This document shows positions 1 to 8,598 of a DNA stretch of 64,000 bases, piece by piece (the stretch's first letter is position 1; each line of letters begins with the position of its first letter). The translations under genes were made by a program, and so were the position numbers. Location of the stretch: the NCBI GenBank assembly GCA_902780025.1, contig CACZDV010000002.1, positions 110,196 through 174,195 of the forward strand, in the 5' to 3' direction. Source of the DNA: an uncultured Prevotellaceae bacterium. GTDB taxonomy: Bacteria > Bacteroidota > Bacteroidia > Bacteroidales > Bacteroidaceae. Under the pieces are notes generated by a model, which saw only the letters and a program-made list of their open reading frames with translations, was not told where the DNA came from and did no database searches.

Positions 1-404
1 AGCAGCTCGACAAGCTGGAGGCTACCAAAAAAGCCAATGAGGCCGCTGCTTACAAGGCTGCGCCCATCAAGGATACCGTCAGTTTCGAGGAGTTCGAGAA
101 GCTCGACATCCGTGTCGGCTTGGTGAAGGACTGCCAGAAGGTGAAGAAGTCGAAGAAGCTGCTGCAGTTCACCATCGACGACGGCTCAGGTCAGGACCGC
201 ACTATCTGCTCGGGCATTGCTGCCTTCTACGAGAATCCTGAGGAACTAATAGGCAAGCGCATCCTCTTTGTGGCCAACTTTGCGCCGCGTACGATGATGG
301 GTATCGAGAGTCAGGGCATGATTCTCTCGGCCGTCGATGCCGACGAGAGTCTCAGCGTTGTCACTACTACGAAGGATGTGAAGCCCGGTTCACAGGTAGG
401 ATGA
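1..404 (+). CDS. metG: Methionyl-tRNA synthetase, C-terminal part (partial)
   Basis: The reading frame is open from base 3 and runs off the left edge, so only the last ~133 residues are seen. They form the C-terminal tRNA-binding (EMAP-II-like OB-fold) domain that some MetRS carry for dimerisation and tRNA binding; the stretch [12 protein letters not shown], then [10 protein letters not shown] and GMILSA is typical of this fold. A lysine/alanine-rich linker precedes the domain. The catalytic domain lies outside the window. A free-standing tRNA-binding protein is the alternative, but the linker and the neighbouring core genes fit the MetRS tail better. Confidence 0.85.
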   Translation, partial: QLDKLEATKKANEAAAYKAAPIKDTVSFEEFEKLDIRVGLVKDCQKVKKSKKLLQFTIDDGSGQDRTICSGIAAFYENPEELIGKRILFVANFAPRTMMGIESQGMILSAVDADESLSVVTTTKDVKPGSQVG

Positions 405-416
405 TGCGCCTCGCTA

Positions 417-1958
417 ATGAATAGTGAAGAGTGGAAAGTGAAGAGATTGTGGCCATACGTCGGTGTGCTCTTGGCGGTGGTGCTGTTGGCGGTCTTTGAG
501 GCTGACCTGCTGTACACCGCTCAGGAGCAAAGCCTTTTTCTGCATACGCAGTTGTTCTTCGAGCAACAGATGGTGCGGGCGGGCGGATTACTGACATGGG
601 CTGGTTGCTATCTGACGCAGTTCTGCTATTATCCTATGCTCGGAGCTGGCTTGTTGGGCCTGCTCTGGGCTTTTTTGTTATGGCTGCTTCAGCGCACGTT
701 CCGCTTCAAGGATGTCGGATCAGGACTGATTCCCGTAGCCTGTCTGGTGCTGACTATCACTACACTCGGCTACTGGGTGTTCTACCTGAAGTTGCCTGGA
801 GTCGTGTTTGATGCTACGTTGGGCACCATTGTGGCAGTCCTCATGGCCGGAGTCTACCGTTTGTTACCTGCCCGTTTCTTCGTGCGTACCGTTTTTGTCC
901 CGTTGTCAGCCAGTGTAGCTTATCCGCTTTTCGGCTTCTACGGTCTGTGGGGTGTCGCACTAATGGCTCTGATGGCTTGGCGCACGGAGGGTAGTCACCG
1001 TATCGTCGACTCCCTGTTAGCCCTGTTTGCTATCATCGCTGTGCCGCTCATCTGCTACCACACCCTTTACCACGAAACGAACATCGTGAACATCTACTGG
1101 ACGGCACTGCCCGTCTTCAGCTATAGCGGTCACCGTTTCTTCGGCTATTACGTACCTTATATTATATTGGTGTGCAGCATTGCGTTTTTATCGAGGTTCA
1201 AGACTATTTCAAGCACGAAAGGTAATCTCGCACCTCATATCTCGTACCTCGCACCTCGAATAATAGCCATCCTCGCCCTCGCCATCTTCTGGTACAAGGA
1301 CGGCAACTTCCACCGTGAGCTGGCTATGAGCCGCAGCATCGACCGTCAGGACTGGAACAGTGTTCTTCGTACGGCTCAGGTTGCAAAGGAGCCTACTCGC
1401 GCCATCTGCCTTATGCGCAACCTGGCACTCTTCCGCCTGGGAAAGTCTGGCGACGAGACCAACCATTATCCCAATGGTTCAGCTCTGCCCAATGCACCCT
1501 TCCCCGTCCGAATGGTTCACACCTTCGGTAAGCGGCTTTATCTGGAGTATGGCATCCCCAATTACTGCTACCGCTGGTGCATGGAGGACGGCGTGGAGTA
1601 TGGATGGACGATTGAGAGACTGAAACTGATGACCCTCTGTTCGCTGATTAATAGTGAGTTTGTTGCTGCCCAACACTACATCAACCTACTGAAGAAGACC
1701 GACTTCCACCGTTCGTGGGCACACCATTATCAAGACATGCTTTATCGCCCATCGGTCATTGCAGGTGACCCTGCGCTGAAGCCTATTCTGCCGTTGCTGC
1801 GCGACGACAACTTCCTGACCAGCGATCAATCGCAGTTGGAGCACTTCCTCTTTGAGCACATCCTGAGCACGTCGGGCGGTACCCGCGAACAGGAGGAGCT
1901 GGCACGATTCACTATGCGTTACTATCGACGCAACAAATGTAAGATTATTGAGCCATGA
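417..1958 (+). CDS. DUF6057-family integral membrane protein
   Basis: A 513-aa protein with about eight to ten hydrophobic segments in its first ~290 residues and a soluble C-terminal half, matching my recollection of the Bacteroidetes DUF6057 family. No enzymatic motif is visible and its function is unknown. Its stop overlaps the ATG of the next lipoprotein gene by four bases (ATGA), so the two are translationally coupled and probably act together at the envelope. The start lies inside a GTGAA-type short tandem repeat, and a second repeat (CTCGCACCTC units, 1227-1261) encodes a loop near residue 275. The start is uncertain because of the repeat. Confidence 0.75.
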   Translation: MNSEEWKVKRLWPYVGVLLAVVLLAVFEADLLYTAQEQSLFLHTQLFFEQQMVRAGGLLTWAGCYLTQFCYYPMLGAGLLGLLWAFLLWLLQRTFRFKDVGSGLIPVACLVLTITTLGYWVFYLKLPGVVFDATLGTIVAVLMAGVYRLLPARFFVRTVFVPLSASVAYPLFGFYGLWGVALMALMAWRTEGSHRIVDSLLALFAIIAVPLICYHTLYHETNIVNIYWTALPVFSYSGHRFFGYYVPYIILVCSIAFLSRFKTISSTKGNLAPHISYLAPRIIAILALAIFWYKDGNFHRELAMSRSIDRQDWNSVLRTAQVAKEPTRAICLMRNLALFRLGKSGDETNHYPNGSALPNAPFPVRMVHTFGKRLYLEYGIPNYCYRWCMEDGVEYGWTIERLKLMTLCSLINSEFVAAQHYINLLKKTDFHRSWAHHYQDMLYRPSVIAGDPALKPILPLLRDDNFLTSDQSQLEHFLFEHILSTSGGTREQEELARFTMRYYRRNKCKIIEP

Positions 1959-3478
1959 GACAGAAGCTATCCTCCTTCCGCCACCTTTTCTCCTTTCTCC
2001 TCTTCGTATTGGCACTAACAGCCTGTCGACAGGCACAGGTGCCTGCTAATTACCAGCAGGTGAAGAGAGAGCCCCTCATCTATCCTGACTATGCGGGAGT
2101 AACCGTTCCTGTCAACATCGCGCCGCTGAACTTCGAACTGTTGGCACCAGCCGACGATGCTGTGACTCGTTTCACAGCGGGCGACCACCAGCTGGTCTGC
2201 GGCGGTCTCAAAGTACGCCCCGATTTGGATGAGTGGCGGTTGCTGACGGCAGCCGCCCGTGGTGGCAGCATCTGTGTCGAGGTGTTTGCAGAGAAGGACG
2301 GCCTGTGGGTGCGCTTCACACCTTATCAGATATTTGTGTCACCCGACAGCATCGACCCCTACCTGAGTTATCGCATGATATCACCTTCGTACGTGTCCTA
2401 CGAAGAGCTGACCATCAACCAGCGCTGTTTGGAGACCTTCGACGAGAAGGTCATCATCGACAATATGCTCTGCTCCACAGAGGCTGGCGGCCAATGCGTC
2501 AACTGCCACAACTACCAGCAGTGGAATCCCGAGCGTATGCAGTTCCACGCCCGCCACGCCAATGGCGGCACCGTTATCATCTATGACGGAAAAGCCGAGA
2601 AGGTCGATATGAAGAACGACTCGATGCTCTCTTCTGGCGTCTATCCTGCCTGGCACCCCACGCTGAAACTCATTGCCTACAGCACCAACACGACATTGCA
2701 GACCTTCCATACGGTTGACCTGAACAAAATTGAAGTCATCGATGCCGCCAGCGACTTGATACTCTACGACATCGACCGTCATCAGGTGACAACCATCGAG
2801 CAGCAGCCCGACGAATTGGAGACTTTCCCCTGCTGGTCGCCCGATGGACGATGGCTCTACTACGCTAGTGCACACTTCAAGTATCCTGCTGACACGGTGG
2901 ATATGAGCGAAATTACTCTGCGGGCACAGGAGGTGAAGTACAGCCTCTACCGCAAGCCATTCAATCCTGACACCCGTCAGTTTGGTCCTCGTGAGCTGGT
3001 ATTCGCTGCCGACACGATAGGCATGAGTGCCACCCTGCCACGCATCTCGCCCGATGGTCGCTGGCTGATGTTCACGATGGCCGAGTGGGGCAACTTCCAT
3101 ATCTGGCACCACGATGCTGACTTATGGATGATAGAAGTGAAAAATGATGAAGTGAAAAGTGATGAAGTGAGACCGGTGGAAGAAATAAACTCCGATGATA
3201 CTGAGAGTTATCATTCCTGGTCGTCGAACGGGCGCTGGGTGGTCTTCTCGTCGCGCCGCACCGATGGCATCTTCACACGTCCCTTCATTGCCCACATCGA
3301 TGCTGAGGGTAAAGCCTCAAAGCCCTTTGAACTGCCACAGGCCGATCCCGACCGTCATCGTCAATTATTAAAGAGCTACAATGTGCCCGAATTCATGCGC
3401 GGCCCAGTTACGATAACCCCTCAACAAGCAGCCGACATACTGAAAAGCGGGGGGACAGAAACAATAAAACAACAATAG
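1955..3478 (+). CDS. PD40/TolB-like beta-propeller lipoprotein with a CxxCH motif
   Basis: A 507-aa protein beginning with a lipoprotein signal (hydrophobic segment then LTAC, lipid-modified Cys near residue 24), so it should be membrane-anchored outside the cytoplasm. Residues ~215-480 hold WD40-like/PD40 repeats recognisable as SPDGRWL and SSNGRWV, as in TolB-type propellers. Around residue 180 there is a CVNCH sequence, the form of a covalent heme c site. It is coupled to the upstream DUF6057 gene by an ATGA overlap. A short tandem repeat (3136-3171, GATGAAGTGAAAA units) encodes a charged insertion in the propeller. Function unknown; a role in sensing or processing at the envelope is inference. 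Confidence 0.7.
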   Translation: MRQKLSSFRHLFSFLLFVLALTACRQAQVPANYQQVKREPLIYPDYAGVTVPVNIAPLNFELLAPADDAVTRFTAGDHQLVCGGLKVRPDLDEWRLLTAAARGGSICVEVFAEKDGLWVRFTPYQIFVSPDSIDPYLSYRMISPSYVSYEELTINQRCLETFDEKVIIDNMLCSTEAGGQCVNCHNYQQWNPERMQFHARHANGGTVIIYDGKAEKVDMKNDSMLSSGVYPAWHPTLKLIAYSTNTTLQTFHTVDLNKIEVIDAASDLILYDIDRHQVTTIEQQPDELETFPCWSPDGRWLYYASAHFKYPADTVDMSEITLRAQEVKYSLYRKPFNPDTRQFGPRELVFAADTIGMSATLPRISPDGRWLMFTMAEWGNFHIWHHDADLWMIEVKNDEVKSDEVRPVEEINSDDTESYHSWSSNGRWVVFSSRRTDGIFTRPFIAHIDAEGKASKPFELPQADPDRHRQLLKSYNVPEFMRGPVTITPQQAADILKSGGTETIKQQ

Positions 3479-3481
3479 AAA

Positions 3482-4531
3482 ATGGACATGATGGGTATGC
3501 CCCTATGGGCGTGGATAGTGTTTTATATCCTGGTGCTCCTAATGTTGATAGCTGACCTGAAGATGTTCGGCCGTAAGGGTCAGCATGAGGTGGGTATCGG
3601 TGAGGCCCTGAAGATGACGGCGGTTTGGATAGGCGTCTCACTTGTCTTCTGCACCGGCATTTACCTCTGGTATCCCATCGATCCGCACGGCAAGGCGATG
3701 GAATTCCTGGCCGGCTATCTCATCGAGAAGTCGCTGTCGATGGACAACCTCTTCGTTTTTCTCATGCTTTTTACTTTCTTCGGCGTCGAACGTAAGTATC
3801 AGCACGAGGTTCTCTTCTGGGGTATCTTCGGTGCCTTGGTATTACGTAGCGTCTTTATCTTTGCCGGTGCGGCGATGGTCGAGCGGTTTGAGTGGGTATT
3901 AGGCATCTTCGGACTGTTCCTTATCTATACAGGCATCAAGATGTTCGGGCACGACGATGACGAAAGCGTTGACCCATCCAAAAACATCTTCGTCCGCGTC
4001 TTCAAGCGCTTCTTTCCCGTTAGCGACCAGATGCATGGCGACAAGTTCTTCATCCCGGCACCCGTCACCCCTCTTTGCAAGCAAAGCGAACAAGTTCAAG
4101 CGCACGCTTCACCAAAATATCTCGCTACCCCCCTGTTCATTGCCCTCATCGTCATTGAGACCACCGACGTGGCCTTCGCCGTCGACTCCATTCCCGCCGT
4201 CTTCTCAGTCAGCCGCGACCCCTTCATCGTGCTCACCTCCAACATCTTCGCCATCCTCGGTCTCCGCGCCCTCTACTTCGCCTTGGCCGCCATTGCCAAG
4301 TACTTCACCTACCTGAAGTACGGCCTCGGCATCATCCTCAGTTTCGTAGGCGTGAAGATGCTGCTGGCCATGAACAATTATGTCAACCGCTTGGGCCATC
4401 TCTTCGACATTGAGCTGAACATGCCCCATATCGAGATTCCCACGCACTGGTCATTAGCTGTCATCTTTGGTGTCCTGCTGCTTTCCATCCTGCTCTCTGT
4501 AGTAGCCAACAAGCAAAAAGCTGCCAAATAA
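3482..4531 (+). CDS. TerC/Alx-family integral membrane protein
   Basis: A 349-aa protein with about nine membrane segments. The TerC signature is clear: SLSMDNLFVF near residue 82 and ETTDVAFAVDS near residue 225, acidic residues that in this family are linked to metal ion (Mn) efflux. The family also includes proteins annotated for tellurite resistance, but no ter operon is nearby. It starts three bases after the preceding stop and may share its transcript. The loop between the two halves (~150-200) is basic. Confidence 0.88.
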   Translation: MDMMGMPLWAWIVFYILVLLMLIADLKMFGRKGQHEVGIGEALKMTAVWIGVSLVFCTGIYLWYPIDPHGKAMEFLAGYLIEKSLSMDNLFVFLMLFTFFGVERKYQHEVLFWGIFGALVLRSVFIFAGAAMVERFEWVLGIFGLFLIYTGIKMFGHDDDESVDPSKNIFVRVFKRFFPVSDQMHGDKFFIPAPVTPLCKQSEQVQAHASPKYLATPLFIALIVIETTDVAFAVDSIPAVFSVSRDPFIVLTSNIFAILGLRALYFALAAIAKYFTYLKYGLGIILSFVGVKMLLAMNNYVNRLGHLFDIELNMPHIEIPTHWSLAVIFGVLLLSILLSVVANKQKAAK

Positions 4532-4563
4532 TTTGGTTGTTTCCCTTTTTTGCCGTACCTTTG
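4532..4563 (+). promoter_or_regulatory. Promoter of tRNA-Arg
   Basis: A textbook Bacteroidetes promoter: TTTG at 4532-4535, a 20-base spacer and TACCTTTG at 4556-4563. The tRNA starts 15 bases further on. Confidence 0.8.
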
Positions 4564-4578
4564 CACACACTTTTAATT

Positions 4579-4650
4579 GCCCTGATAGTTAAATGGATAT
4601 AACAAGGCTCTCCTAAAGCTTAGTTCCGAGTTCGATTCTCGGTCGGGGTA
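4579..4650 (+). tRNA. tRNA-Arg (anticodon CCT)
   Basis: Folded by hand: acceptor GCCCTGA pairs with TCGGGGT (one G-T at the end), D-stem GTTA/TAAC, anticodon stem AGGCT/AGCTT with loop CTCCTAA, T-stem CCGAG/CTCGG with loop TTCGATT, discriminator A at 4650. The anticodon CCT reads AGG (Arg). CCA is not encoded. Its 3' end is the insertion point of an integrated element, and the element's recombinase gene runs antisense into it. Confidence 0.93.
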
Positions 4651-6172
4651 CTGAGTGAGAATTCGCCTCGGATTTCACACATTCTTTTTCTCCGTACCCT
4701 CGCAACTTATTGGTTTCTTGAAAGATAAGGTCAAGCACTTGGTTGTATGACTGAGTTCGATATTTTTCTCCGTCAAATTCGATTTTTTGCGGAAACATCG
4801 AACTCAGCAGTTTACATTTCACTTTGACTGGCGCATCTTTCATAAATAACCCTAAATTTGCGATGATATTCACCGAATAGTCAATTTTCTCCCTCAGTCC
4901 TTTGGTGTCCGTTTGCAGCAGTTCTATGCGCTCTTGCAGTTCGTTCATTTGTCGCTCGTACCTCTCTGTTATGCGCTTATGAGCCTCTGACGTGAGCATA
5001 CCCTCACATAGTCTATCATCAGCACCATTGCGCAAAGCCTCAACCTTTTCCATCTCCTTACGCAGAGCCTCAACCTCCTTTTGAACGTCCTTTTTGTGTT
5101 CGCCTCGTAGGTCTTGCAGTACCTCAGTATAGAGTTCTAACACCTCTTTGTTGGGTCGTAAACCTCCTACCCAAGTGGCGAACTTGTCATTTACATAGTC
5201 CGCTGGTCTGCGTAGGTGCTTTCCATCGTGGCAGCAGTTGTAGTATTTGTATTTGCCCCCTTTGCCTCGACTTGTGGCTCCCGTGATGGAGTGTCCGCAG
5301 ACTGGGCAGACAATGTATTTGCGCAGAAACAGGTCGGGGTCGATTGCCTTGCTCAGTTTCGGCTCACTCTTACGTTTGCCGCTGAGTATGTCTTGCACTT
5401 TGTCGAAGGTGTCAGCGTCAATGATGGCTTGGTGTTGTCCTTTGACTATCTGTTCTTTTTCGTCCTTGTAAGCAGGCACTCTGATTAGGCCAATATAAAA
5501 GACATTACGTAGCATCCTATAGAAAGCGTCTTTCTGAATGTTGGGGCAGAGCCTACGCCTAATACAGTTGGGAGCCTCTACGCCCTTGGCGACTTCTTGA
5601 AACGCTTGGCGTATGGCTCTTGCTTGTGGCTCGTCTATGTCAACGTATGGCTCTCCCTTATCCGTTCGCTTGTTCACGTAGCCACGTGGGGCTTTGTTTG
5701 AGCACTTACCTTTGAGTAGTGTACCGTGTATGCCGTCCTTTGTCCTACGTGAGATTTTCTCGTCCTCAGTATGTGCAGCACCGCAGTACATTCCTAACAG
5801 CATCGACCACTCAGTGCCTTTGAAGTCTATGGGCGATTCTATGGCGTTAATCTCAATGCCTAACTCGTCAATGAACTTACGTTTGTAGGTTAGAGCAAAT
5901 TCAAGGTTGCGGGTGAACCTATCCCAGCGTAAGAAAAGCACTTTGTCAACCTCGTGACGATGTTTCCTGCAATAATCGTAGAGTTGTTTCATCTTTGGCC
6001 GTCTGAGGTCGTGATGCTTGGCTGAATAGTCCTCTTTGTAGGGCTTTTCCTCGCCAACAATGTTGTAGTGGTGATTATCGCAGTAGGCTCTCAGATACCT
6101 CTCCTGCATATCCAAAGAGCAACCATCTGCTTGCTCGTCTGTACTCACTCGACAATAAAGTATTATGTTCAT
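4613..6172 (-). CDS. Large serine recombinase (integrase)
   Basis: A 519-aa serine site-specific recombinase that would integrate and excise the element. The N-terminal resolvase domain begins LYCRVSTDEQ with the catalytic Ser at residue 10; a recombinase domain follows (~150-260), then a zinc ribbon with CPVCGH and a CC-type second pair (~285-310), and a coiled coil (~345-420). The last ~13 residues are read antisense through the host tRNA-Arg gene and stop in its anticodon loop (TAG at 4613-4615), so the C-terminus depends on the integration site. Serine integrases in tRNA genes are less usual than tyrosine ones. The gene follows a 43-aa ORF by 12 bases. Confidence 0.92.
   Translation of the reverse strand: MNIILYCRVSTDEQADGCSLDMQERYLRAYCDNHHYNIVGEEKPYKEDYSAKHHDLRRPKMKQLYDYCRKHRHEVDKVLFLRWDRFTRNLEFALTYKRKFIDELGIEINAIESPIDFKGTEWSMLLGMYCGAAHTEDEKISRRTKDGIHGTLLKGKCSNKAPRGYVNKRTDKGEPYVDIDEPQARAIRQAFQEVAKGVEAPNCIRRRLCPNIQKDAFYRMLRNVFYIGLIRVPAYKDEKEQIVKGQHQAIIDADTFDKVQDILSGKRKSEPKLSKAIDPDLFLRKYIVCPVCGHSITGATSRGKGGKYKYYNCCHDGKHLRRPADYVNDKFATWVGGLRPNKEVLELYTEVLQDLRGEHKKDVQKEVEALRKEMEKVEALRNGADDRLCEGMLTSEAHKRITERYERQMNELQERIELLQTDTKGLREKIDYSVNIIANLGLFMKDAPVKVKCKLLSSMFPQKIEFDGEKYRTQSYNQVLDLIFQETNKLRGYGEKECVKSEANSHSVPRPRIELGTKL
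4645..4652. other. Left attachment core (attL candidate)
   Basis: GGGGTACT overlaps the last six tRNA bases and two bases beyond. The same octamer is at 10072-10079. Eight bases of identity is short but reasonable for a serine integrase, whose att sites share only a small core. Confidence 0.5.
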
Positions 6173-6184
6173 ACTATGTAAATT

Positions 6185-6316
6185 TTAATTCTCGTTATTT
6201 CTTAATTGGAGTTCACCTATGAAGTATAGATATTCTCTTATTCCCTTTATTTCCTCTTCGTTGTATTTTCTTTCTCCTTTGTTTAGAATTTTCTTGCAGT
6301 AGTCTAATGTTAGCAC
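6185..6316 (-). CDS. Small ORF (43 aa) upstream of the integrase
   Basis: A short reading frame starting at GTG (6314-6316), too short for routine ORF lists. The product is charged and helical, with LDYCKKILNK near the start and NEEEIKGIREYLY in the middle, and has the look of a real small regulatory protein: I recall similar DYCxxILN...YTDEEI...IRxxLY small proteins in Bacteroidetes mobile elements. It ends 12 bases before the integrase ATG, so the two are probably cotranscribed. Function unknown. Confidence 0.55.
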   Translation of the reverse strand: MLTLDYCKKILNKGERKYNEEEIKGIREYLYFIGELQLRNNEN

Positions 6317-6365
6317 TATGTGTTAGTATTACGGTGTGCCTTGCTCGGCACTTATTTTAGGAGCC

Positions 6366-6989
6366 TCAACTGATGAGGCTCTGGCACTTGCGTATGGTGT
6401 TGACGCTCGTACCCGTTATTTTGCTGATGTTGCGCAGGCTGATGCCTTTACGCAGCAGGCGGATTTCCTCGCTGTACTGCTCTCGCATATCTGCCTCGCT
6501 CTTGCGGTAGCCCTCTTTGCGCCCAACCTTGCCGCCATTGGCTCTGTAGTTCTTGTAGCCACTCTCAACACGTTCACGGATGGTCTTGCGCTCCATACGG
6601 GCAACTTCGGCTAAGATGGTGATAAGGAACTGGCTCATTGGGTTCACCTCGCCATTGTCAGTTAAGGTTTCAATGCCGTAGTTCTGTATGTAGAGGCTGA
6701 TGCCTAACTTGTTGAACTGCTCTATTACTTCGAGCACTTGCAGTGTGTCACGTCCTAACCTACTGAGTTCCGTCACTGCCACCTTATTAATATGATGGGC
6801 TTGTACGTAGTCCACCATACGGCTCAGTTCCTTGCGGTCTGCGTTCTTCTTGGCTCCGCTCACCTTTTCACAAAAGGTAGCCTCAACTGCCCACTCATTG
6901 CGCACTGCGAGGGCGGTAAGTTCGTTCACTTGACGGTCATAGTCCTGAATGTTGGTGCTTACTCGTGCGAAGATTACTACCTTTTTCAT
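6366..6989 (-). CDS. Small serine recombinase (resolvase/invertase)
   Basis: A 207-aa resolvase-family protein. The catalytic Ser is in FARVSTNIQDYDRQ (residue 11), and the arginine-rich dimer-interface motifs SRLGRDTLQVL and MERKTIRERV follow. A C-terminal helix-turn-helix (LRNISKITGTSVNTIRKC) binds DNA. It may resolve multimers of the excised element, invert a segment, or assist the large integrase. A hairpin with arms GTGCC/GGCAC (6332-6349) downstream of its stop could act as a terminator. No invertible-repeat pair was found within the element by eye. Confidence 0.88.
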   Translation of the reverse strand: MKKVVIFARVSTNIQDYDRQVNELTALAVRNEWAVEATFCEKVSGAKKNADRKELSRMVDYVQAHHINKVAVTELSRLGRDTLQVLEVIEQFNKLGISLYIQNYGIETLTDNGEVNPMSQFLITILAEVARMERKTIRERVESGYKNYRANGGKVGRKEGYRKSEADMREQYSEEIRLLRKGISLRNISKITGTSVNTIRKCQSLIS

Positions 6990-7153
6990 TTTTTCTGGTT
7001 TTTGATTTATTTGTTCTTTAACCTTCTATATGATTGTTTTTAATATCAATTATTTACAGTGCAAAGATATACAAAATTTCTGAAACCCCCAAACATTTCT
7101 TGATTTATTTTTCAATTTTCTCTAATTTTCTTGTTTTTTCAAGCAATTTTTCG

Positions 7154-7161
7154 TAACTTTG
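7154..7161 (+). promoter_or_regulatory. -7 box for the XRE gene
   Basis: TAACTTTG matches TAnnTTTG and lies 18 bases before ATG at 7180. It rules out the upstream TTG at 7159 as a start and places the divergent resolvase gene on the other side of a ~190-base AT-rich control region. Confidence 0.6.
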
Positions 7162-7179
7162 CCCCAAAATTGGAAGAAA

Positions 7180-7464
7180 ATGGAGAATATACTATCACAA
7201 AACGTTCGCAGGATATGTAAGGAACGTAAACTGCAAATGAAAGAATTGGCTGCAAGTATGGGTGTTGACCCAGCAGCATTAACACGTGCCCTTGGGGGTA
7301 ATTGTCGGCTTGATACTATGCAGAAGATGGCTAACGCCTTGGGGGTATCACTAAAGAGCCTGTTTGAGCCGATGGATGATGTTGAGGGATATATTAGAAT
7401 CGGGGAACAGGTGTTTCAGTTCAACAGCAGAGAAGAATTGCGTATATTATTGAATGAAAAATGA
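7180..7464 (+). CDS. XRE/Cro-type helix-turn-helix regulator
   Basis: A 94-aa DNA-binding protein. Residues ~8-62 are a Cro/C1-type HTH (RRICKERKLQMKELAASMGV, then a second helix PAALTRAL), and the tail contains a short beta-rich part (GYIRIGEQVFQF). It is divergent from the resolvase gene, the usual position of a repressor that controls recombinase expression. The ATG at 7180 is chosen because the -7 box lies just before it. Confidence 0.82.
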   Translation: MENILSQNVRRICKERKLQMKELAASMGVDPAALTRALGGNCRLDTMQKMANALGVSLKSLFEPMDDVEGYIRIGEQVFQFNSREELRILLNEK

Positions 7465-7583
7465 GGTTTTGCTTTGTTGTCCCAGAAAAAATTACTAATT
7501 TTGCAGCATAAACTTAAAATTTATTGCCTATGACATAAAACAGATAAAAGACATATAGGAAAGAAGCGTCTGCTTAATTCTGT

Positions 7584-7698
7584 GATTCTGAAACTTCGAC
7601 ACTTTCAAAAATCACTCTACGGAATAAAAGCGATGCTCACGCCTTGGCGTGGGCTTTGTTCCATATTTGAGTGATAGGTAGTCGAAGACCTCAGAATC
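7584..7698 (+). ncRNA. Candidate structured RNA or long imperfect hairpin
   Basis: The interval 7465-7789 has no gene. Within it a set of nested pairings spans 115 bases: 7584-7591 with 7691-7698 (GATTCTGA/TCAGAATC), 7594-7600 with 7681-7687 (CTTCGAC/GTCGAAG), 7611-7617 with 7669-7675 (ATCACTC/GAGTGAT), 7627-7631 with 7653-7657 (AAAGC/GCTTT) and an apical TCACGC/GCGTGG-type stem. All arms are in nested order, as for one extended stem with bulges. It may be a structured RNA upstream of the zinc-ribbon gene or a DNA hairpin used by the element. No known family is assigned. Confidence 0.5.
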
Positions 7699-7789
7699 AG
7701 ATATAGCGAATAGTCCACGTTTTCTTTTTCTGTCTACTCAAATCAAGGGGCTAACAATTATTAATAACATCTTTAAAAACAATCTAACT

Positions 7790-8434
7790 ATGGCATTTTG
7801 TGGAAATTGTGGTACACAATTAGACGATGGGGCAAAATTTTGCCCCAAGTGTGGTCAAGTGGTTGGTGGCGCATCTGTACCCCAACAAGAAGTAATTCAA
7901 CCTCAGACTTCTGTCGAACAGGAGAAAAAGGAGAAACTGAAAATCTGGCAGAAGGTTTTGTGCTTTCTTATCGGGCCTGTAGGTATCCTTTGCGGATTAA
8001 TCCTTCTAATAAGAAAGAAAACTTCTATGGCGAAATCTGCTCTGTTATTGGGTGCGTTAGGAACAATATTTAACGTTATGCTAACACAAAGCGGAGGGAA
8101 TTCTTCAAATGGCAATATGGAGAAAGCAGCAAAAACGGAAGAATCAGTGCAAGAAACGTCCATTACTAATGACGCAAGTGAAGCAGAAGAATCAATCGAT
8201 GAAACTGCTGTGAGTGAAATTGCCAATCAAATTGCAGAGGAAGGTTATAACGATGGTTATCAATGTGGGTTCAGCCTTGGAACCTCTATCGCAAATCCTC
8301 AGCAAGAAGTCATAAAATCCAATTTCTCTATAGAACACGGTGCTCCAAGCACACCAGAAATGGCAGAGTTGTTCAGAATTTACAAGGAAAACTATGAAAG
8401 AGGATATAGGGAAGGACAAAAAGCGGGTCAATAA
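7790..8434 (+). CDS. Zinc-ribbon protein with a membrane segment
   Basis: A 214-aa protein. It starts with a zinc ribbon (CGNCG and CPKCG, residues ~4-22), followed by a glutamine-rich linker, one hydrophobic segment or a hairpin of two (~55-100), and an acidic, low-complexity region with two GY-D/E-GY-x-x-G motifs near 150 and 205 ([18 protein letters not shown]). The architecture resembles Bacteroidetes zinc_ribbon_2 membrane proteins of unknown function. It lies in the mobile element after the candidate structured RNA, convergent with rep. Confidence 0.7.
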   Translation: MAFCGNCGTQLDDGAKFCPKCGQVVGGASVPQQEVIQPQTSVEQEKKEKLKIWQKVLCFLIGPVGILCGLILLIRKKTSMAKSALLLGALGTIFNVMLTQSGGNSSNGNMEKAAKTEESVQETSITNDASEAEESIDETAVSEIANQIAEEGYNDGYQCGFSLGTSIANPQQEVIKSNFSIEHGAPSTPEMAELFRIYKENYERGYREGQKAGQ

Positions 8435-8462
8435 TCGTTTAATCTTTTAAGTTAAGATGATA

Positions 8463-8515
8463 CAAAAAGAATGTATCAATGTGGTCGATATTAAGATTAC
8501 ATTGATACATTTTTA
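8463..8515. terminator. Bidirectional intrinsic terminator
   Basis: A perfect 12-bp inverted repeat, ATGTATCAATGT (8471-8482) and ACATTGATACAT (8499-8510), is flanked by A5 on the left and T5 on the right. It lies between the convergent zinc-ribbon and rep genes and would end transcripts from both. Confidence 0.75.
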
Positions 8516-8546
8516 ATATGATACGCTTTGCCCAATATATCAAAAG

Positions 8547-8598
8547 GATATGTGATTTGCGACATATCTCGTAGGGGTGGTTGTTATATACCTACGAG
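8547..8598. other. Tandem hairpins beside rep: candidate replication origin
   Basis: Two adjacent inverted repeats: GATATGT (8547-8553) with ACATATC (8562-8568), and CTCGTAGG (8568-8575) with CCTACGAG (8591-8598). They sit against the 3' end of the rep gene. Rolling-circle plasmids carry such hairpins at double- or single-strand origins, so an origin role is possible; this is inference from position and shape. Confidence 0.35.

Noticed and set aside
2381-3112. A 243-aa minus-strand ORF
   Set aside because: Shadow of the PD40 lipoprotein frame.
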